A stretch of DNA of 12,504 bases, from contig CAKMYR010000029.1 in NCBI GenBank assembly GCA_929200175.1, positions 1-12,504 of the forward strand. Reading direction: 5' to 3'. The stretch comes from an uncultured Gammaproteobacteria bacterium (GTDB lineage: Bacteria; Pseudomonadota; Gammaproteobacteria; PS1; Pseudothioglobaceae). Position 1 is the stretch's first letter. Every line of letters begins with the position of its first letter. The notes below the pieces were generated by a model. It made no database searches. It was not told where the DNA came from and was given only the letters and a program-made list of their open reading frames with translations. Of this stretch, positions 1-7,560 are shown piece by piece. The translations under genes were made by a program, and so were the position numbers.

Positions 1-977
1 TAGATTCTAAAGCCCAACAAGAAATTGAAAAAAAAATATTAGAGCCTCTTATTAGTGTAGGTAGCGATAAAATTGGCAAAGCCCAAAGACATGAACAAGC
101 TCTAGAGTCATATATAGCTTTTTGTAAAAAATCTTTTAATAATAAAATTAAGCTCAATAATCTTTCTATTGTTATTGATTGTGCGAATGGCGCAACCTAT
201 CATATTGCAAAAAAAGTATTTTCTGGATTAGGCTCAAAACTCAAAATTATCAATGATAAGCCTGATGGTTTTAACATTAACTATGAATGTGGAGCTACTA
301 GTACTAAAAGACTACAAAAAACAGTATTACAAAATAACCTAAGCCTAGGTATAGCATTTGATGGAGATGGAGATAGAGTAATTATGGTTGACCATAAAGG
401 CGAGATAGTTGATGGTGACGAGTTAATTTTTATTATTGCAAAAGCATGGAAGTCTCAAAATAGATTAACTAATAACTCAGTAGTTGGAACTAAAATGTCT
501 AATTTAGGCATGCGTCATAGCCTAAAGAATCTAGATATTAAGTTTATAGAAGCTGATGTTGGCGATAGATATGTTTTAGAAAAAATGGAAGATAATAATA
601 TTATACTAGGAGGTGAGCCTTCTGGACATATAATTTGTCGTGATAAAACTACATCAGGCGATGGCATTATTGCTGCTTTGCAAATTTTAGAAATACTATA
701 TGAAAGCAATTGTAGCCTTAATGAATTAAAACAAGAAATGAAAAAATATCCTCAAATTATTGAAAATATTAAAACTAAAAATAAAATTGACTTAATTAAC
801 CATAAAGAATTAAAAGAATGTCAGCTACAAATAGAAAAATTATTAGGAGATGAAGGTAGAACATTAATCCGCACCTCTGGAACAGAGGCTTTAATTAGAG
901 TTATGGTTGAAGGAAAAAATTTATCCTTAGTGGAATCAAGTGCAAAAAAATTAGTAAATATTCTAAAAGAAGATTAA
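1..977 (+). CDS. glmM: Phosphoglucosamine mutase GlmM, 5' part missing (window edge)
   Basis: Cytosolic enzyme that interconverts glucosamine-6-phosphate and glucosamine-1-phosphate on the way to UDP-GlcNAc for peptidoglycan and LPS. The reading frame is open from base 3 to the TAA at 975-977, giving 324 residues. GlmM is about 445 residues, so roughly the first 120 are off the left edge, including the phosphorylated active-site serine. Visible landmarks in order are VIDCANGATYHIA, the metal-binding loop in IAFDGDGDRVIMVD (near base 350-390), GDRYVLEKM, the sugar-binding loop GEPSGH, and the C-terminal phosphate-binding loop RTSGTEALIRVMVEG. The Met codon at 384 lies inside the conserved metal loop region and is not the start. 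One oddity is that the usual SGTEP reads SGTEA here. It converges on soxG with 25 bp between stops. Identification is by strong motif agreement with gammaproteobacterial GlmM. Confidence 0.95.
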   Translation, partial: DSKAQQEIEKKILEPLISVGSDKIGKAQRHEQALESYIAFCKKSFNNKIKLNNLSIVIDCANGATYHIAKKVFSGLGSKLKIINDKPDGFNINYECGATSTKRLQKTVLQNNLSLGIAFDGDGDRVIMVDHKGEIVDGDELIFIIAKAWKSQNRLTNNSVVGTKMSNLGMRHSLKNLDIKFIEADVGDRYVLEKMEDNNIILGGEPSGHIICRDKTTSGDGIIAALQILEILYESNCSLNELKQEMKKYPQIIENIKTKNKIDLINHKELKECQLQIEKLLGDEGRTLIRTSGTEALIRVMVEGKNLSLVESSAKKLVNILKED

Positions 978-1002
978 CTTAATTTTATTTAAACCAGTTT
1001 TA

Positions 1003-1572
1003 TTATTGAGTGTTTTTAATAGAAACTTCTATAGCGTGCATAATAGATTTAGAAAAAGAACGCATCACTAAAAGTATAAATGAATCTGTATCATTTTTAT
1101 ATATTATAGTGCCTATATGCTCCATAATAGTTCTTGCAACACTACCTACAACAAAAACATTAGTATCTAAATCAATAGGACATATACGCTCTAATGCTAG
1201 ATAAGCATTTTTGCCGCTTATATTAATCATAGAAAATGCATCAGATTGATCTGTGTAATAGGCTTTAGTGCTAAGTTTTTTGCTTATATATGATTCTGCA
1301 TCATGGTTTTCATAAGGAAAATATGCCATAACTTGATTTTTTTGTAATCTCCATAATGTAATAAGATTATCCTTAGATTTACTAGATTTACCCATAGATG
1401 GAATAGATAACTCTTGATTGTCATTTAATTCTTTTGCTATTTCATCAATTTTTTTTTGTGGCATAGCCATCATAACTAAAGAATGATCAGTTACTTCAGC
1501 AACAAAAACATCATTAAATTCGTGCTTTATTCCTCCTAAAGCAGGTTTTTTGGTAATATTATAATTAGACAT
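1003..1572 (-). CDS. soxG: Sarcosine oxidase-like gamma subunit (SoxG)
   Basis: Smallest-but-one subunit of the heterotetrameric sarcosine oxidase family, with a fold related to the folate-binding GcvT/YgfZ family; in the known complex it packs against alpha. The 189-residue length is usual for the family. The diagnostic C-terminal half is intact: YYTDQSDAFSMINISG, then LERICPIDLD, then VGSVARTIMEHIG, then SFILLVMRSFSKSIMHAIE. I chose the ATG at 1572 rather than the upstream ATG at 1596. AAGGA lies 10 nt before the ATG at 1572, and the protein then begins MSNYNITKKP with a short overlap. With this start it overlaps the end of soxA by 8 bp, which suggests coupled translation. It is the last gene of the operon and is followed by the convergent glmM without a visible terminator. 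Local GC looks lower than in soxA and soxB. A role other than sarcosine, such as N-methylglutamate, cannot be excluded from this subunit alone. Confidence 0.88.
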   Translation of the reverse strand: MSNYNITKKPALGGIKHEFNDVFVAEVTDHSLVMMAMPQKKIDEIAKELNDNQELSIPSMGKSSKSKDNLITLWRLQKNQVMAYFPYENHDAESYISKKLSTKAYYTDQSDAFSMINISGKNAYLALERICPIDLDTNVFVVGSVARTIMEHIGTIIYKNDTDSFILLVMRSFSKSIMHAIEVSIKNTQ

Positions 1573-4525
1573 ATAAACGCTTTCCTTCTGGATCAAAAAA
1601 GTGAGGGCTGCAAATTTTGACTTCTACTTCGCTATCTCTAGCTAAGTCGACCGCTTTAACTATTTCGCCTTTTCTTTTTAATCCGTTTTTTATAAATCCT
1701 AAACCAATATAATGCCCTAAAGTAGGTGAATAAACAGATGATGAAATCCACCCTTCGTCATCTTCAGTTGTCGGACTGCCATCTAAAGATATAAGATGAG
1801 CGCCAGCTAATGAATGATCTTTATTTAGTAATGCATTTTTATCTACTGGCTTAAAGCCAACCATTTGCATTCTATCACTTTTTTGTAAATCTTCTCTTAA
1901 CCCCAAAGTATATCCTATAAAGTCTTTTTTGCCAGAAACTAATCCTCCCATTCCAAGATCATAGGCACTAGTTTGGCCATTAAGCTCAGGACCAGCAGCA
2001 TGTCCTTTTTCTATTCTCATAACTCCTAGCGCTTCAGTCCCATAAGGAATAACATCAAACTCTTCTCCTGCTTGCATTAGCGCACGCATAAAAGAGTCGC
2101 CATAACGAGTTTGTACAGCAACTTCATACGCAAGCTCACCAGAAAAAGATATTCTAAACAATCTAGCTGGTATCCCGTTACAAACTGTAATTTCTCCTGC
2201 CCCCATAAATGGGAATGCTTCATTTGATATATTAAATTCTGGATCAACAACTTTTTGCAATAATTTACGAGAATTAGGCCCTGCAACAGCATATTGTGCA
2301 TACTGCTCAGTTACAGATATCATATGAACATCTAAATCAGGCCACAAACATTGATGGCAAAATTGCATATGACGATAAACGTTAACAGCATTTGCCGTTG
2401 TTGTTGTCATAACAAAATGATTTTCGGATAATCTTGCTGTTGTACCATCATCCATTGCCATGCCGTCTTCACGCAACATAAGCCCATAACGAGTTTTACC
2501 TACTGGCAATTTTGCAAAGGCATTAACATAAATTTTATTTAAAAATTCAGATACATCTTCTCCTTTTAAATCAATTTTTCCTAATGTAGTTACATCACAA
2601 ATGCCAACAGATTTTCTTGTTTGTATAACTTCCCTATCAACAGAATCACGCCAAAAGGTCTCTCCTTTTTTAGGAAACCATTGAGAACGATACCACATGC
2701 CTACTTCAACAAAAATAGCATTTTGCTCATCAGCCCAGCTATGAGTTGGAGTAAATCTTGTAGGAGAAAATTCTTTTCCTCTTCTTCTGCCTGCAAAAGC
2801 ACCAATTGCAACAGGGGAATATGGTGGGCGAAAAACAGTTGTCCCGGTATCATCAATGCTTTTACTTAAATTTTCAGCTATAATTCCAACCCCTAAAACA
2901 CTAGAAGTTTTGCCTTGGTCGGTAGCCATCCCTAAAGTTGTATAACGCTTAACATGCTCAACTGAATTGAACCCTTCTTTATTAGCTAATATAATATCTT
3001 TTACAGTTACATCATTTTGAAAATCTACCCAAGCTCTATCTTTGCCACTATCAACACTCCAGCGCGCTGTAATATTATAAGGCTTGCTGTCAGTTGATGC
3101 AGGCTTGAGATTAACATCTTTAAATCCTAATTCTTTAGAAACATTTAATCCTGTTTTATGTCCTTCAATAATTGCATCACAAATATCCATTGTGCCATTT
3201 GCACGACCAGCAACAAACAATCCTGCAGGTGTTTTTGAATTGCCAGGTACAAATGTAGCTAGATATTGATTCCAAATTGGAGAACCGCCATGATGACAAG
3301 TTAAATGTAAATTAGGATTCCAACCACCAGAAACAGCTAAATTATCGGTTTGGATTGTTTTTCCATTTGAAAGTTTAATTGCACTAATAGCCATTCGAGA
3401 TTTGGTATTTACAACATCAGTACCAACAAATATTTCAGCATCAATAGGCAATACAGGCTCAATATCACGACTATCAACAATAGCTACTACATTAACGCCT
3501 TTGTCAGTTAAATCTTTCGCTGTCCTCCAGCCTTCATCATTATTCGTATAAATACTAACTCTTTTACCGGGAGCAACCGCAAATCTATTAACATAAGTTC
3601 TTACTGCACCTGATAGCATAATTCCAGGACGATCATTATTAGCAAATGCTATTGGTCTTTCTGTAGCTCCTGTACACAAAATCGCTCGTTTAGCATAAAT
3701 ACGCCAATTAACTTGGCGTGGCTTGTTATTATTTCTAGCTTCTAAATATCTATTTTCAATAGCTCCATAAATACCATGATCATATATACCAAAAACTGTT
3801 GTATCTGACATCAATGTTACATTTTTCATAGTGGCTAGCTTTGCTATCATTTGCTTAGCCCATTCATTTCCTTTTATATTATCTATTTCATTATGCTCTG
3901 TATTTAATCTGCCACCCATTAAAAAATCTTCATCAGCTAAAATAACTTTTGCGCCAGATTCAGCTGCAACCAATGCTGCAGAAATTCCAGTAGCTCCAGC
4001 ACCAATAATTAAAATATCGCAATAGCGAAAACCTTTATCATAAGTATCGGGATCCTCTAACATAGAGATTCTGCCTAAACCTGCAGAATTACGAATAACT
4101 GGCTCATAAAATCTTTCCCAAAAAGATTTTGGCCACATAAATGTTTTGTAATAAAAACCAGCTGTTAAAAATGTAGATAAAAAATCATTAATAGCCATAA
4201 AATCAAATTTTAGCGGACCTCTATGATTTTGCGAATTAGCTTCTAAACCATCATATAATCTAGTTATAGTAGCTCTAGTGTTTGGGTCTTTATAAGCACC
4301 TGTACCAATTTCCATTATTGCATTTGGTTCTTGAGAGCCAGCTGTTAAAATCCCTCTTGGGCGATGATATTTAAAAGATCTTCCAACTAAATGTTTATTA
4401 TTTGCAAGCAATGCAGAAGCAAGAGTATCACCATCATATCCTTGTAAAACTTCTCCATTAAAAGTAAAATTAAAAGACTTTTCTCTATCTATTAATCCTC
4501 CTTTTATTCTATTTTCTTGACTCAT
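1565..4525 (-). CDS. soxA: Sarcosine oxidase-like alpha subunit (SoxA)
   Basis: Large subunit (986 residues, normal for the family) of the four-subunit enzyme that oxidises sarcosine with THF and O2 to glycine, 5,10-methylene-THF and H2O2 in the cytosol. Residues about 17-100 form a ferredoxin-like domain (SFKYHRPRGILTAG) that has no cysteine, as expected for this family, so no [2Fe-2S] cluster is predicted. A Rossmann dinucleotide domain follows, with IIGAGATG at 173-180 and MGGR at 203-206. A second half-site reads LCTGATERP at 283-291, and SGGWNPN lies at 399-405. The linker VKRYTTLGMATDQGKT (525-540) is a family signature. Residues about 590-985 are a GcvT-like folate-binding domain (VAGPNSR, FSGELAYE, PYGTEALGVMRIEKGH). 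It starts with ATG overlapping the soxD stop as ATGA and ends 8 bp inside soxG. The alpha subunit of N-methylglutamate dehydrogenase looks similar; no synthase genes for that pathway are in the window. Confidence 0.93.
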   Translation of the reverse strand: MSQENRIKGGLIDREKSFNFTFNGEVLQGYDGDTLASALLANNKHLVGRSFKYHRPRGILTAGSQEPNAIMEIGTGAYKDPNTRATITRLYDGLEANSQNHRGPLKFDFMAINDFLSTFLTAGFYYKTFMWPKSFWERFYEPVIRNSAGLGRISMLEDPDTYDKGFRYCDILIIGAGATGISAALVAAESGAKVILADEDFLMGGRLNTEHNEIDNIKGNEWAKQMIAKLATMKNVTLMSDTTVFGIYDHGIYGAIENRYLEARNNNKPRQVNWRIYAKRAILCTGATERPIAFANNDRPGIMLSGAVRTYVNRFAVAPGKRVSIYTNNDEGWRTAKDLTDKGVNVVAIVDSRDIEPVLPIDAEIFVGTDVVNTKSRMAISAIKLSNGKTIQTDNLAVSGGWNPNLHLTCHHGGSPIWNQYLATFVPGNSKTPAGLFVAGRANGTMDICDAIIEGHKTGLNVSKELGFKDVNLKPASTDSKPYNITARWSVDSGKDRAWVDFQNDVTVKDIILANKEGFNSVEHVKRYTTLGMATDQGKTSSVLGVGIIAENLSKSIDDTGTTVFRPPYSPVAIGAFAGRRRGKEFSPTRFTPTHSWADEQNAIFVEVGMWYRSQWFPKKGETFWRDSVDREVIQTRKSVGICDVTTLGKIDLKGEDVSEFLNKIYVNAFAKLPVGKTRYGLMLREDGMAMDDGTTARLSENHFVMTTTTANAVNVYRHMQFCHQCLWPDLDVHMISVTEQYAQYAVAGPNSRKLLQKVVDPEFNISNEAFPFMGAGEITVCNGIPARLFRISFSGELAYEVAVQTRYGDSFMRALMQAGEEFDVIPYGTEALGVMRIEKGHAAGPELNGQTSAYDLGMGGLVSGKKDFIGYTLGLREDLQKSDRMQMVGFKPVDKNALLNKDHSLAGAHLISLDGSPTTEDDEGWISSSVYSPTLGHYIGLGFIKNGLKRKGEIVKAVDLARDSEVEVKICSPHFFDPEGKRLYV
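1583..1587 (-). promoter_or_regulatory. Ribosome binding site of soxG
   Basis: AAGGA on the minus strand, 10 nt upstream of the ATG at 1572 and inside the end of soxA. It decides between two in-frame ATG codons (1572 and 1596) in favour of the downstream one, because the upstream ATG would put this site inside the gene. Confidence 0.6.
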
Positions 4526-4809
4526 TTTGTTCTGCCCATTTTTTTAGCAACTTCTGTTGCTAATTCAACTTTTGATATTTCATGAGTTAAGGTATTACGA
4601 GTAACTACTAACCATGACTGATCGCCTTGTTCGTGATACCATAATTCACGATTTTCTCCTGCTATATTTTCTCTAATATATTGATAATTATGAAAATCTT
4701 CTGGCGCAGTTTCATTTTGCCAATCAGGGCGATTTATTAATTCAGCAGAGCCTAAATATACAAATTCTTCAGAATCTCTAGGACCTAATAAAGGGTGATT
4801 TATAATCAT
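4522..4809 (-). CDS. soxD: Sarcosine oxidase-like delta subunit (SoxD), zinc-site variant
   Basis: Small structural subunit (95 residues) of the sox heterotetramer. In characterised enzymes it binds zinc through an N-terminal CxxC pair plus a later His and Cys. Here the N-terminus reads MIINHPLLGPRDSEEF, with His5 and Leu8 where the two cysteines normally sit. The later segment WYHEQGDQSW (57-66) keeps the His (H59) but has Asp63 at the position of the final Cys. The rest follows the family: GPRD-EF-YLG near the start, a central aromatic region, and RELWYH. The protein contains no cysteine at all. ATG at 4809 is preceded by AGG at suitable distance and lies 8 nt after the soxB stop; the stop overlaps soxA as ATGA. 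Identity as SoxD is secure from position and length. Loss of canonical zinc binding is read from the sequence, while its functional effect is unknown. Confidence 0.87.
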   Translation of the reverse strand: MIINHPLLGPRDSEEFVYLGSAELINRPDWQNETAPEDFHNYQYIRENIAGENRELWYHEQGDQSWLVVTRNTLTHEISKVELATEVAKKMGRTK

Positions 4810-4817
4810 AACTTTGC

Positions 4818-6071
4818 CTAATGTAAATTGGGCTGTGCCCCAACACCTTTTTCATCAATCATAGCGCCATATTTAAAGCGATCTAATCTATATGCATTAG
4901 CTACTTCGTGGTGGTTATCTGTTGCCAATAAGTGAGCATAACAATAGCCACTAGCTGGTGTTGCCTTAAATCCTCCATAACACCAACCGCCATTAAAAAA
5001 CAATTCTTTAATAGGAGTTTTATCGATAAATGGAGAGCCATCCATTGACATATCCATTATCCCACCCCAAGTACGCAAAACTCTTACTCTACCAATCATA
5101 GGCATAATAGCCATACCGCCAGAACATACATCTTCTACGACAGGCAAATTACCGCGTTGAGCGTATGTATTATAAGCATCAATATCACCGCCAAAAACTA
5201 ATCCGCCTTTATTTGATTGTGAGCAATAAAAATGTCCTGCTCCAAAAGTAATAACATTACCTAAAACTGGTTTTAGCCCTTCTGTTACAAATGCTTGTAA
5301 AACATGAGATTCAATTGGTAATTTAATGCCAGCATTAGCCATAACTCTACTTGAAGATCCAGCTACACAAGATCCTACTCTATTAGCTTTAATATCTCCT
5401 TTAGTTGTTTTAACTCCAACACATTTGTCATTTTCGATACTAAAACCTGTTACTTCGCAATTTTGAATAATATCAACACCTAAATCACTTGCCGCTCTTG
5501 CATAACCCCAAGCAACTGCATCATGCCGTACTGTGCCTCCACGAGGCTGCGCTAATGCCCCTTTAATTGGAAATCTAGCATTTTTCATATCAAGAAAAGG
5601 ATATCTGTCTTTAACATCATCAGCATTTAAATATTCTGCACCAGCACCAGCAAATAACATAGAATTAGCACGACGAATAAATGCATCACGCTGAGCATCT
5701 GTATGTATTAGATTCATAATGCCGCGTTGTGATACCATAGCGTTATAATTTAATTCTTGCTCAAGATTTTCCCAAAGCTGCATTGACAATTCATAAAAAG
5801 GCTCATTGCCTTTTAATAAGTAATTAGAGCGAATAATAGTGGTATTTCTACCTACATTCCCAGAGCCAATCCAGCCTTTTTCAAGTACAGCAACATTAGT
5901 TATATTATGCTTTTTAGCTAAATAATAAGCAGTAGCAAGACCATGTCCGCCGCCGCCTATTATAACAATATCATATCCACCATCTTTAGGCTCAGCATCA
6001 CGCCAAGCAGGCTTTAATCCTTTATACCCAGATAATGCATCTTTTAAGATTTGAAAAGCAGAATAACCCAT
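4818..6071 (-). CDS. soxB: Sarcosine oxidase-like beta subunit (SoxB)
   Basis: Catalytic subunit of the DAO family (417 residues) that carries non-covalent FAD for amine oxidation and, in known members, a covalently bound FMN that passes electrons to O2. The FAD-binding motif IIGGGGHGLATAYYL lies at residues 37-51, followed by NVAVLEKGWIGSGNVGRN. The segment GGTVRHDAVAWGYAR (178-192) matches the family's FMN-attachment region, so His183 is the predicted covalent FMN site. The C-terminal FAD segment NGGWCYGGFKATPASG is intact. I chose ATG 6071 over the longer frame that opens with TTG at 6086, because GGAG (6081-6084) sits 9 nt upstream of this ATG and overlaps the stop region of the preceding gene. 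The gap to that gene is then only 5 nt, arguing for co-transcription. Sequence alone does not separate sarcosine from other secondary N-methyl amino acids as substrate. Confidence 0.92.
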   Translation of the reverse strand: MGYSAFQILKDALSGYKGLKPAWRDAEPKDGGYDIVIIGGGGHGLATAYYLAKKHNITNVAVLEKGWIGSGNVGRNTTIIRSNYLLKGNEPFYELSMQLWENLEQELNYNAMVSQRGIMNLIHTDAQRDAFIRRANSMLFAGAGAEYLNADDVKDRYPFLDMKNARFPIKGALAQPRGGTVRHDAVAWGYARAASDLGVDIIQNCEVTGFSIENDKCVGVKTTKGDIKANRVGSCVAGSSSRVMANAGIKLPIESHVLQAFVTEGLKPVLGNVITFGAGHFYCSQSNKGGLVFGGDIDAYNTYAQRGNLPVVEDVCSGGMAIMPMIGRVRVLRTWGGIMDMSMDGSPFIDKTPIKELFFNGGWCYGGFKATPASGYCYAHLLATDNHHEVANAYRLDRFKYGAMIDEKGVGAQPNLH

Positions 6072-6076
6072 TAAAT

Positions 6077-7417
6077 TTAGCTCCAAGGATAAGGGCTATT
6101 AGAAACTGGATGTAATTTACCTTCTTTGAAACGAGAAAAACGAAAAGGTTCCAATAATTCTTGTGTTTTTCCTAAAATTTCTTCTGCTACTAAACATCCA
6201 AGACCTAACATTTTATAACCATGGTTACTATCAGCAATAAATGTAACATTATTACTAAAAGTATCTATCACTGGAAAACTATCTGCAGTAAAACAACCAA
6301 TCCCACCAGAAGGCTCTTTATGATATTTTGGCATAGTTCCTTCAAAACGCTTATGGCAATGAGCTAAAGCCGAAACCCACATATTAGAAAATTCTGGACC
6401 AGTTATAAATTCTGGACTTGCAGCTCCATAAGGATCAATATTAACTTCTTCGGCAGCTTTATTTATTTCATACGGAGCAGCTCCTCCTTGAATACCACCA
6501 AAACCCCAATCTGGTTTGTAATAAATACCCCATAATTCATCTGTAATTAAAGACTTGTCAACATCTGAGTAAAGAGGAGCATCACTATCCACATGCAAAA
6601 CCGGAGGAATCTTGCCATCATTTGTTCTTAATAATTCAGGCTCTACTTTTAAAACTCCTTCTTGTAATTGCCAAAAACGCCACATATTTACATCTTTATG
6701 AGTATTACCTTGTAAGTCTTTAAGCTCAATCTTTCTAGGCAATTCAAGCATACTCCAAAAATTACGCGCCCAAGGGCCAGGAGCTACTACTACATGTTCA
6801 CAGCCAATATCGCCTTGATTAGTTTTAATAGTTGTAACTGATCCAGTTTGTGAGCTTTTAACAAAACCTGTTACTTCAACTCCTGTAATAATTTTTACTC
6901 CAAGTGCTTTGACTTTTTTTGCCAAACCTTGCATTGATTTAACGCTATTTGCATACCCGCCTGATTTTTCATGCAAAACTGAAGTAATGCCTTCTGCTTG
7001 CCAATCATCAAATAGCTCTAGCATATATTTACGAGATTCTGCTTCGCCTTCTATAAAAGTACTTTCATAGCCAATTTCTTTTTGTTCTTGATAAATTTGT
7101 CTTACATCATCACGCATTAATTCTGGAGAGATTTGCATATATCCAACAGAGTGATAACTAAATGCTTCTGGGTCACTTTCCCAAACTTTAACTGAATGTG
7201 CCATTAATTTACGCATTGCTGGTTGAAAGTAATTATTACGAACAACTCCGCAAGCAATACCAGTTGCACCATCAGAAATTCCTGATTTTTCTACAATTAT
7301 AATTTTACCTTCTACTTTTTCTCCAGATTTTGTTAAATTTTCAGCCAGCCTCCAAGCAGTTGAAAGACCATGTATTCCGGCTCCTATAATGACATATTGC
7401 GAATGATTAGGTAACAT
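6077..7417 (-). CDS. FAD-dependent oxidoreductase, DAO family, first gene of the sox operon
   Basis: A 446-residue flavoprotein of the D-amino-acid oxidase/glycine oxidase (DAO) superfamily. The N-terminal dinucleotide motif is YVIIGAGIHGLSTAWRL (8-24), then IIIVEKSGISDGATG (39-53), and the C-terminal FAD segment is FIADSNHGYKMLGLGC (393-408). It lacks the C-terminal folate-binding GcvT domain found in long dimethylglycine dehydrogenases, and it is not a close copy of the adjacent SoxB. No signal peptide is seen, so it should be cytosolic. ATG 7417 is preceded by GGAGG with a 6-nt spacer; the longer frame opening at TTG 7441 has no comparable site. It is followed by soxB after 5 nt, so it is very likely co-expressed with the sox enzyme. 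Inference: it may act on a neighbouring N-methylated amino acid such as dimethylglycine, or deliver a secondary amine product to the sox complex. The family is secure, the substrate is not known. Confidence 0.85.
   Translation of the reverse strand: MLPNHSQYVIIGAGIHGLSTAWRLAENLTKSGEKVEGKIIIVEKSGISDGATGIACGVVRNNYFQPAMRKLMAHSVKVWESDPEAFSYHSVGYMQISPELMRDDVRQIYQEQKEIGYESTFIEGEAESRKYMLELFDDWQAEGITSVLHEKSGGYANSVKSMQGLAKKVKALGVKIITGVEVTGFVKSSQTGSVTTIKTNQGDIGCEHVVVAPGPWARNFWSMLELPRKIELKDLQGNTHKDVNMWRFWQLQEGVLKVEPELLRTNDGKIPPVLHVDSDAPLYSDVDKSLITDELWGIYYKPDWGFGGIQGGAAPYEINKAAEEVNIDPYGAASPEFITGPEFSNMWVSALAHCHKRFEGTMPKYHKEPSGGIGCFTADSFPVIDTFSNNVTFIADSNHGYKMLGLGCLVAEEILGKTQELLEPFRFSRFKEGKLHPVSNSPYPWS
6081..6084 (-). 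promoter_or_regulatory. Ribosome binding site of soxB
   Basis: GGAG on the minus strand directly precedes the TAA of the upstream oxidoreductase and lies 9 nt before ATG 6071. It fixes the soxB start at 6071, not at the in-frame TTG at 6086, and points to termination-reinitiation coupling. Confidence 0.6.
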
Positions 7418-7423
7418 TGCATT

Positions 7424-7428
7424 CCTCC
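7424..7428 (-). promoter_or_regulatory. Ribosome binding site of the DAO-family oxidoreductase
   Basis: Perfect GGAGG on the minus strand, 6 nt before ATG 7417. It is the strongest Shine-Dalgarno site seen at any gene start checked in the window and marks the head of the sox operon. It rules out the in-frame TTG at 7441 as the start. Confidence 0.7.
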
Positions 7429-7472
7429 ATAAAAAATTCAAAAATAATTGATGTGTGAATTACATTAAATGC

Positions 7473-7482
7473 TGTAAATACA
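7473..7482. promoter_or_regulatory. Possible operator, TGTA-AA-TACA dyad
   Basis: TGTAAATACA is an inverted repeat of 4-bp arms around AA, about 55-65 bp upstream of the first sox-operon ATG. A second TTACA at 7460-7464 pairs with TGTAA at 7473-7477. TGTA/TACA half-sites are typical of GntR-type repressors, which often control amino-acid catabolism genes. In DNA this AT-rich, arms this short can arise by chance, so this is only a pointer. Confidence 0.2.
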
Positions 7483-7535
7483 ATAATTATTATGATAATA
7501 TAAAATACTTAAACGCCGATTTTATATGAAAATTT

Positions 7536-7560
7536 AAATATTGTAAATATTTTTGCAAAA
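7536..7560. repeat. Two abutting palindromes in the divergent control region
   Basis: AAATATT-GTA-AATATTT (7536-7552) is a perfect 7-bp inverted repeat around three bases. It runs into TTTTGCAAAA (7551-7560), a perfect 10-bp palindrome. Directly after, AAAAC-TG-GTTTT (7557-7568) forms a third dyad. The stack lies about midway between the two divergent genes, where a shared regulator could bind. No function is shown. Confidence 0.35.

Noticed and set aside
978..1002. Intrinsic terminator between glmM and soxG
   Set aside because: The 25-bp gap holds only AAAC/GTTT arms around two bases, too small a loop and too weak a stem to call.
2077..4025. Several open frames of 60-82 codons on both strands inside soxA
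   Set aside because: They lie wholly within the conserved soxA frame, have no family resemblance and look like shadows of it.
4218..4477. [2Fe-2S] cluster in the N-terminal ferredoxin-like domain of SoxA
   Set aside because: The domain is present but contains no cysteines, which is normal for sarcosine oxidase alpha subunits.
1003..6071. N-methylglutamate dehydrogenase (MgdABCD) instead of sarcosine oxidase
   Set aside because: It cannot be fully excluded because the subunits are homologous, but no N-methylglutamate synthase or gamma-glutamylmethylamide synthetase gene is in the window, so sarcosine oxidase-like is the plainer name.
6072..6086. Longer soxB starting at TTG 6086
   Set aside because: The ATG at 6071 has GGAG 9 nt upstream; the TTG start would place that site inside the gene and has no good site of its own.
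7418..7441. Longer DAO-family oxidoreductase starting at TTG 7441
   Set aside because: ATG 7417 has a perfect GGAGG at 6-nt spacing, and the FAD motif begins at the expected distance from it.
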